A stretch of DNA of 64,000 nt from Aliamphritea spongicola (GTDB lineage: Bacteria; Pseudomonadota; Gammaproteobacteria; Pseudomonadales; Balneatricaceae): NCBI GenBank assembly GCA_024347235.1, contig AP025283.1, positions 2,604,001 through 2,668,000 of the forward strand, written 5' to 3'. Each line of letters starts with the position of its first letter. Within the stretch, counting starts at the first letter, position 1. The notes beneath the pieces are model-generated. The model ran no database searches and was not told the DNA's origin. It saw only the letters and a list, made by a program, of their open reading frames with translations. Position numbers and translations under genes: made by a program. Shown one piece after another: positions 60,574 through 64,000 of the stretch.

Positions 60574-62944
60574 ATGTCCGGCGTTACTGGGCTGAGTAAA
60601 AGAATACTTTTCTACATTCTGATCTGCAGCTCCTCAGTCACCCTGATTCTGACGCTGCTTGAGCTGTATTTTGAATACCGCATTGATGTAAACCTGCTTG
60701 AACAGCGTTTCAAATCCATTGAAGTCAGCTACCTGCCCAGCCTGAGCGAAAATATCTGGCTGTTTAACACCGATGTTGTTGAATCTCAGATCCGCGGTAT
60801 TTATAACCTTAATGATGTCATCTATGTCAGCATCGTCGACGAAACCAACACCATCGTTAACGCCATCGGCGACAAGCAAGCGAAGCACATCATTTCTCAA
60901 ACCTACCCTATCATCCGCGAACAGCAGGGAACCATTAATCAGTTAGGCCATATGGAAGTCTGGGCCACGCTGGATAATATCTACGCCAGCCTGCAAAACC
61001 GTCTGGCAGTTATTCTGCTGGGCCAGGGAGTTAAAACTTTTCTTGTCTCTTTTCTGATCCTGCTGATCATATTCAAAATAATTACCAGCCGGGTATCCCG
61101 TATCTCGCAACTCGTCAGCAGCATTGACCTCTCAGATGATCAGAAGAATCAACGGAATTGTCCGTTCATAAAGCCATTGCGCGCCCTAACCGTGCTCATG
61201 ATGAGCTTGACGAGCTGGCCCAGACAATTGATTCCATGCACGGCAAGGTTCGACAGCTCTATCTGCAAAGTGATGAACAGCGGCGTAAACTCAGCACCAT
61301 ATTTGAAGGCTCCCATGACGCTATTCTGATTGTCGACCTGACCACCAACAGCATTATCGACTTCAACGGTAAAGCCTGTGACATGCTGAACTTCTCTGAT
61401 GAGCAGCTCAGGGATCTGTCTTTCTATGCCCTTTACAGCGGCGCCCACACACACATCCGCAACTTCCTGGATGAAACTCAGCGGACCGGCTGGAACATTC
61501 AGGAACTGACATTTAAGTCACGTCTGGGGAATCTGATTCCCACAGAGACCTCTGCCTCTATTATCGAGATCAATGACCAGCCGCACCTGCTGACCATTTG
61601 TCGGGATATTCGTGAGCGTAAGCAACAAGAAGCCAAGATCGATAAAATCACCAACTTTGACCAGCTCACCTCCCTGCCTAACCGGGTACTGATGCGTGAC
61701 CGGATTAACCAGACAATCATCCGTAATCAGGCATCACCTAACCGTTATGCGGTAATGATTGTCGATATCGATAACTTCAAAAGCATTAATGACACCCTCG
61801 GTCAGGGTAATGGTGACTTGCTGATCAAAGCGACCGCCAACATCATTCAGTCTATCGTTCCTAAAAGTGATTCGCTGGGACGGCTAAGTTCAGATGAATT
61901 CCTGCTTCTGGCTGAACTGCCGGAATCAGATATCACCATTGCCCGTAAAATCACCGCCAGACTTGCCGAACAGATTCGCCAGGCCTTTGATGAAACCATG
62001 CTGGTTGCAGGCTCACTGATTAAAGTATCCGTCAGCATCGGCTGTGCAATGCTGGAAGAAGATGGCAATAGTTTTGATGAGCTACTGCGGCATACTGATC
62101 TGGCACTCTGCAAGGCCAAGGCCGACGGCCGTGACCGGGTGGTATTCTTCAGCCCCGGCATGGATGCAGAAGCGAACCAGAAACTGATTCTGAAGACCGC
62201 CCTGCACCGCGCACTCAAGGCCAAAGAATTCGTACTCTTTATCAGCCAATCATTGACCTGAAAACCCGCCAGACAGTCTCTGTCGAATGCCTGCTGCGCT
62301 GGAAGACCCCGGATGGCAATATGATTTCGCCCGCTGAATTCATTCCGGAACTGGTTTCCAGCGGTCTGATCATCGACGTGGGCGCATGGGTCATAGAAGA
62401 AGCCTGCAGCACCATGGCAAAACTTGATGAACAGGTGCCGATTGCCGTCAACGTCAGCCCCTGTCAGCTTGAATCAGATGCCATCATCACCCATATCGAA
62501 CAGGTTCTGGAAGAAACCGGGCTGGCACCTGAAATGCTCGTCATAGAAGTCACAGAAGACCTGATCATTCAGGACAAAGGCTGGGCAATCGAGCGGCTTA
62601 ACCGGCTCAGCAACATGGGCGTTAAAATTGCCCTTGATGATTTCGGTACCGGTTACTCATCCCTCTCCTACCTCAAGATCCTGCCCGTCGATAAGCTTAA
62701 GATCGATCAGAGCTTTGTCCGGGATATGCTGACTGACCCTGAAGACTCCGCCATTGTGGCAACCATCATCTCCATTGCCAAAACCCTCAATCTGGATCTG
62801 ATTGCAGAAGGTGTGGAAACTGAGCTGCAGGCACAGCACCTGCGCCATCTGGGCTGCGGCAAAGCTCAGGGCTACCTGTATCAGAAGCCTCAGGGCGATT
62901 TGATTAAAAGTATTCATTATCAGGAAGACGAGCTGGAAAAATAA
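60574..62944 (+). CDS. Membrane sensor with PAS, degenerate GGDEF and intact EAL domains
   Basis: About 790 residues. Two transmembrane helices (LFYILICSSSVTLILTLLEL and VKTFLVSFLILLIIFKII) flank a periplasmic sensor region of about 130 residues; then HAMP-like linker, PAS (about 61290-61620), GGDEF and EAL. The GGDEF motif reads SSDEF (RLSSDEF), so cyclase activity is unlikely. EAL has VECLLRW, with the catalytic glutamate kept, then NVSP, EVTED, LDDFGTGYSS, KIDQSF, AEGVET and QGYLYQKP: a complete phosphodiesterase set. Gaps near 61155 and 62243. Followed 93 bp later by a periplasmic binding protein gene. Confidence 0.88.
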
Positions 62945-63037
62945 GTAACCTGTAACCCGCAGTTCAGTGCACTGCTGTATGCACTGGGATTATCATGTTT
63001 CCGGCTCATTTTTTTGCGATCACAAAAAAGGATGACT

Positions 63038-63835
63038 ATGAAAGCAATGATACTGAGCGGGCTGTTCTTGTTTATATGCCTGCCCCTGCACAAGCCAGCC
63101 AAACAATCGTACTGAGCACCATCCAACGTCTGCCAATATCTACCAACCTTCAGACAGGCCTGGCCGACCGTATCGCAATTGAAGCATTTCACCGCATAGG
63201 CATTCAGGCGATCATTAAGAAAATTCCGGCGCGCCGGGCATTAAGGGATGCTAACGCGGGCTTACATGATGGGGATCTTGCCCGCATCGCCGGTGTTACC
63301 CGCACGTACCCAAACTTGCTGCCCGTTCCGGAAATCACATGGGTGGCAGAAATTGTTGCCTTCAGTAAAAACCAGCAGATAACAACACCTGACTGGACGA
63401 GCCTTGAAGAACACAGGATATCTTATATCCGGGGCTGGGTAGTGTTCGAAAACAACCTGCCGGATACCCCAATGGTTGATAAGGTAGCGACCCCTGAAGC
63501 CCTGTTCAAAATGCTGAAAATGGACCGCGCAGATTTAGCGTTATACGAAAAAGATGGGATACGGGCTGCTCAGTCAACAGCAAAATACTGACATTCATGC
63601 CCTGCAGCCTGCACTGAGCATAGAACCGATTTACATCTACCTGCACCGCAAACACGAAAGCCTGCTACCTAAGCTGGCAACAGCAATCCGGGACATGAAA
63701 CAGGACGGCAGCTATCAGGCCATCCTTAAAGATTGTCTGGGACAAGTTCTGCCCCCTTCATCCCTGGAAGACTACATAAGGCTGCAACAATCCTACGACA
63801 CCTCTGTTTCGCTACAGAAAACGCCGCTTCAGTAA
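63038..63835 (+). CDS. Periplasmic substrate-binding protein (SBP family 3-like)
   Basis: About 265 residues. The signal peptide from ATG 63038 (MKAMILSGLFLFICLPAPAQA across a gap near 63085) is followed by a two-lobe binding fold: LQTGLADRIAIEAFHRIGIQ, KKIPARRALRDANAG, WTSLEEHRISYIRGWVVFE, and a second gap near 63552 before YGLLSQQQNTDIHAL. The end LPKLATAIRDMKQDGSYQAILK is typical of transporter substrate-binding-like domains. No permease is adjacent; its position after a sensor gene suggests a sensing role, which is inference. Confidence 0.78.
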
Positions 63836-64000
63836 ACAAAGAAACTCCGGCCAGGCCTGTTTAAGCCAAAGATACTGGTACCTGAGCGTGAGCTTCAACC
63901 AGCCATGAGAGGCATACTTACGGGCACTGGTAGGTAACGCAATTCCGGTTGAACACAGCGTTATCCCGGCCTGACGGGCGTACCAGACCAGCAGATGATC
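63812..64000 (-). CDS. C-terminal end of a probable family 2 glycosyltransferase, partial
   Basis: On the minus strand the frame entering at 64000 is open to TAG 63814-63812. It contains LVWYARQAGITLCSTG, IALPTSARKYASHGWLKLTL and RYQYLWLKQAWPEF. The PTSARKY-x3-GWLK pattern followed by a basic, aromatic helix is like the ends of TIGR04283-type glycosyltransferases. The identification is tentative because only about 62 residues are present. It overlaps the end of the convergent binding-protein gene by 24 bp. Confidence 0.4.
   Translation of the reverse strand, partial: DHLLVWYARQAGITLCSTGIALPTSARKYASHGWLKLTLRYQYLWLKQAWPEFLCLLKRRFL

Overview
The window looks like a chromosomal segment of a marine gammaproteobacterium, most likely from the Oceanospirillales. 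The evidence is the conserved blocks nudJ-mnmA-hflD-purB, ftsK-lolA-rarA-crcB-serS, aat-bpt-infA / clpA-clpS / cspD, and tRNA cluster-tig-clpP-clpX, plus a phasin gene of a polyhydroxyalkanoate (PHA) producer. No rRNA operon or CRISPR array is present. The species cannot be fixed from the sequence alone.

Region 1 (1-5690) is visibly more A+T-rich than the rest. It is one end of an integrated mobile island. Reading leftward it carries a tyrosine recombinase (5571-3887), a very long second tyrosine recombinase (3890-32) and, overlapping by one base, the first codons of a third gene cut by the window edge. This layout matches Tn554-like / gamma-mobile-trio (GmtY-GmtZ-GmtX) modules. The island is inserted inside umuD: the 3' part of umuD resumes at about 5691, followed by umuC. 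A copy of the 11-bp umuD junction sequence lies inverted about 100 bp inside the island. The cargo is outside the window.

Region 2 (5690-20900) is chromosomal: umuC, a GST-like protein, a site-2 protease, a small basic protein, flavin reductases (including azoR), a VOC protein, an SDR, an ABM-domain protein, panD, metH, katG, a DUF2750 protein and mtgA. Region 3 (20900-31050) holds an EamA transporter, an M16C protease, a phasin with a lysine/alanine/proline tail, ubiF, serS, crcB, rarA and lolA. Region 4 (31050-46900) holds ftsK, trxB, the N-degron enzymes aat and bpt, infA, clpA/clpS, cspD, icd, rluE, moaE, nudJ, mnmA, hflD and purB. Region 5 (46900-53400) holds a porin-like protein, a GGDEF/EAL protein and a cupredoxin-like protein in one apparent operon, then ndh and a small exported protein. 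Region 6 (53400-64000) holds clpX, clpP, tig, four tRNAs, a TVP38-oxidoreductase fusion, a PAS/GGDEF/EAL protein, a periplasmic binding protein and the end of a probable glycosyltransferase.

Functional links: Aat and Bpt add destabilising N-terminal residues, ClpS recognises them and ClpA unfolds the substrates for ClpP, which is encoded elsewhere in the same window. FtsK, LolA, RarA, CrcB and SerS form a conserved housekeeping run. Both GGDEF/EAL proteins have an altered GGDEF motif and a complete EAL motif set, so both are predicted c-di-GMP phosphodiesterases.

Quality caveat: most long genes are interrupted by single-base frameshifts, usually one base missing from a short homopolymer, and the conserved protein resumes at once in another frame. 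This affects housekeeping genes that cannot all be dead. I treat these as sequencing or assembly errors and give whole-gene coordinates.
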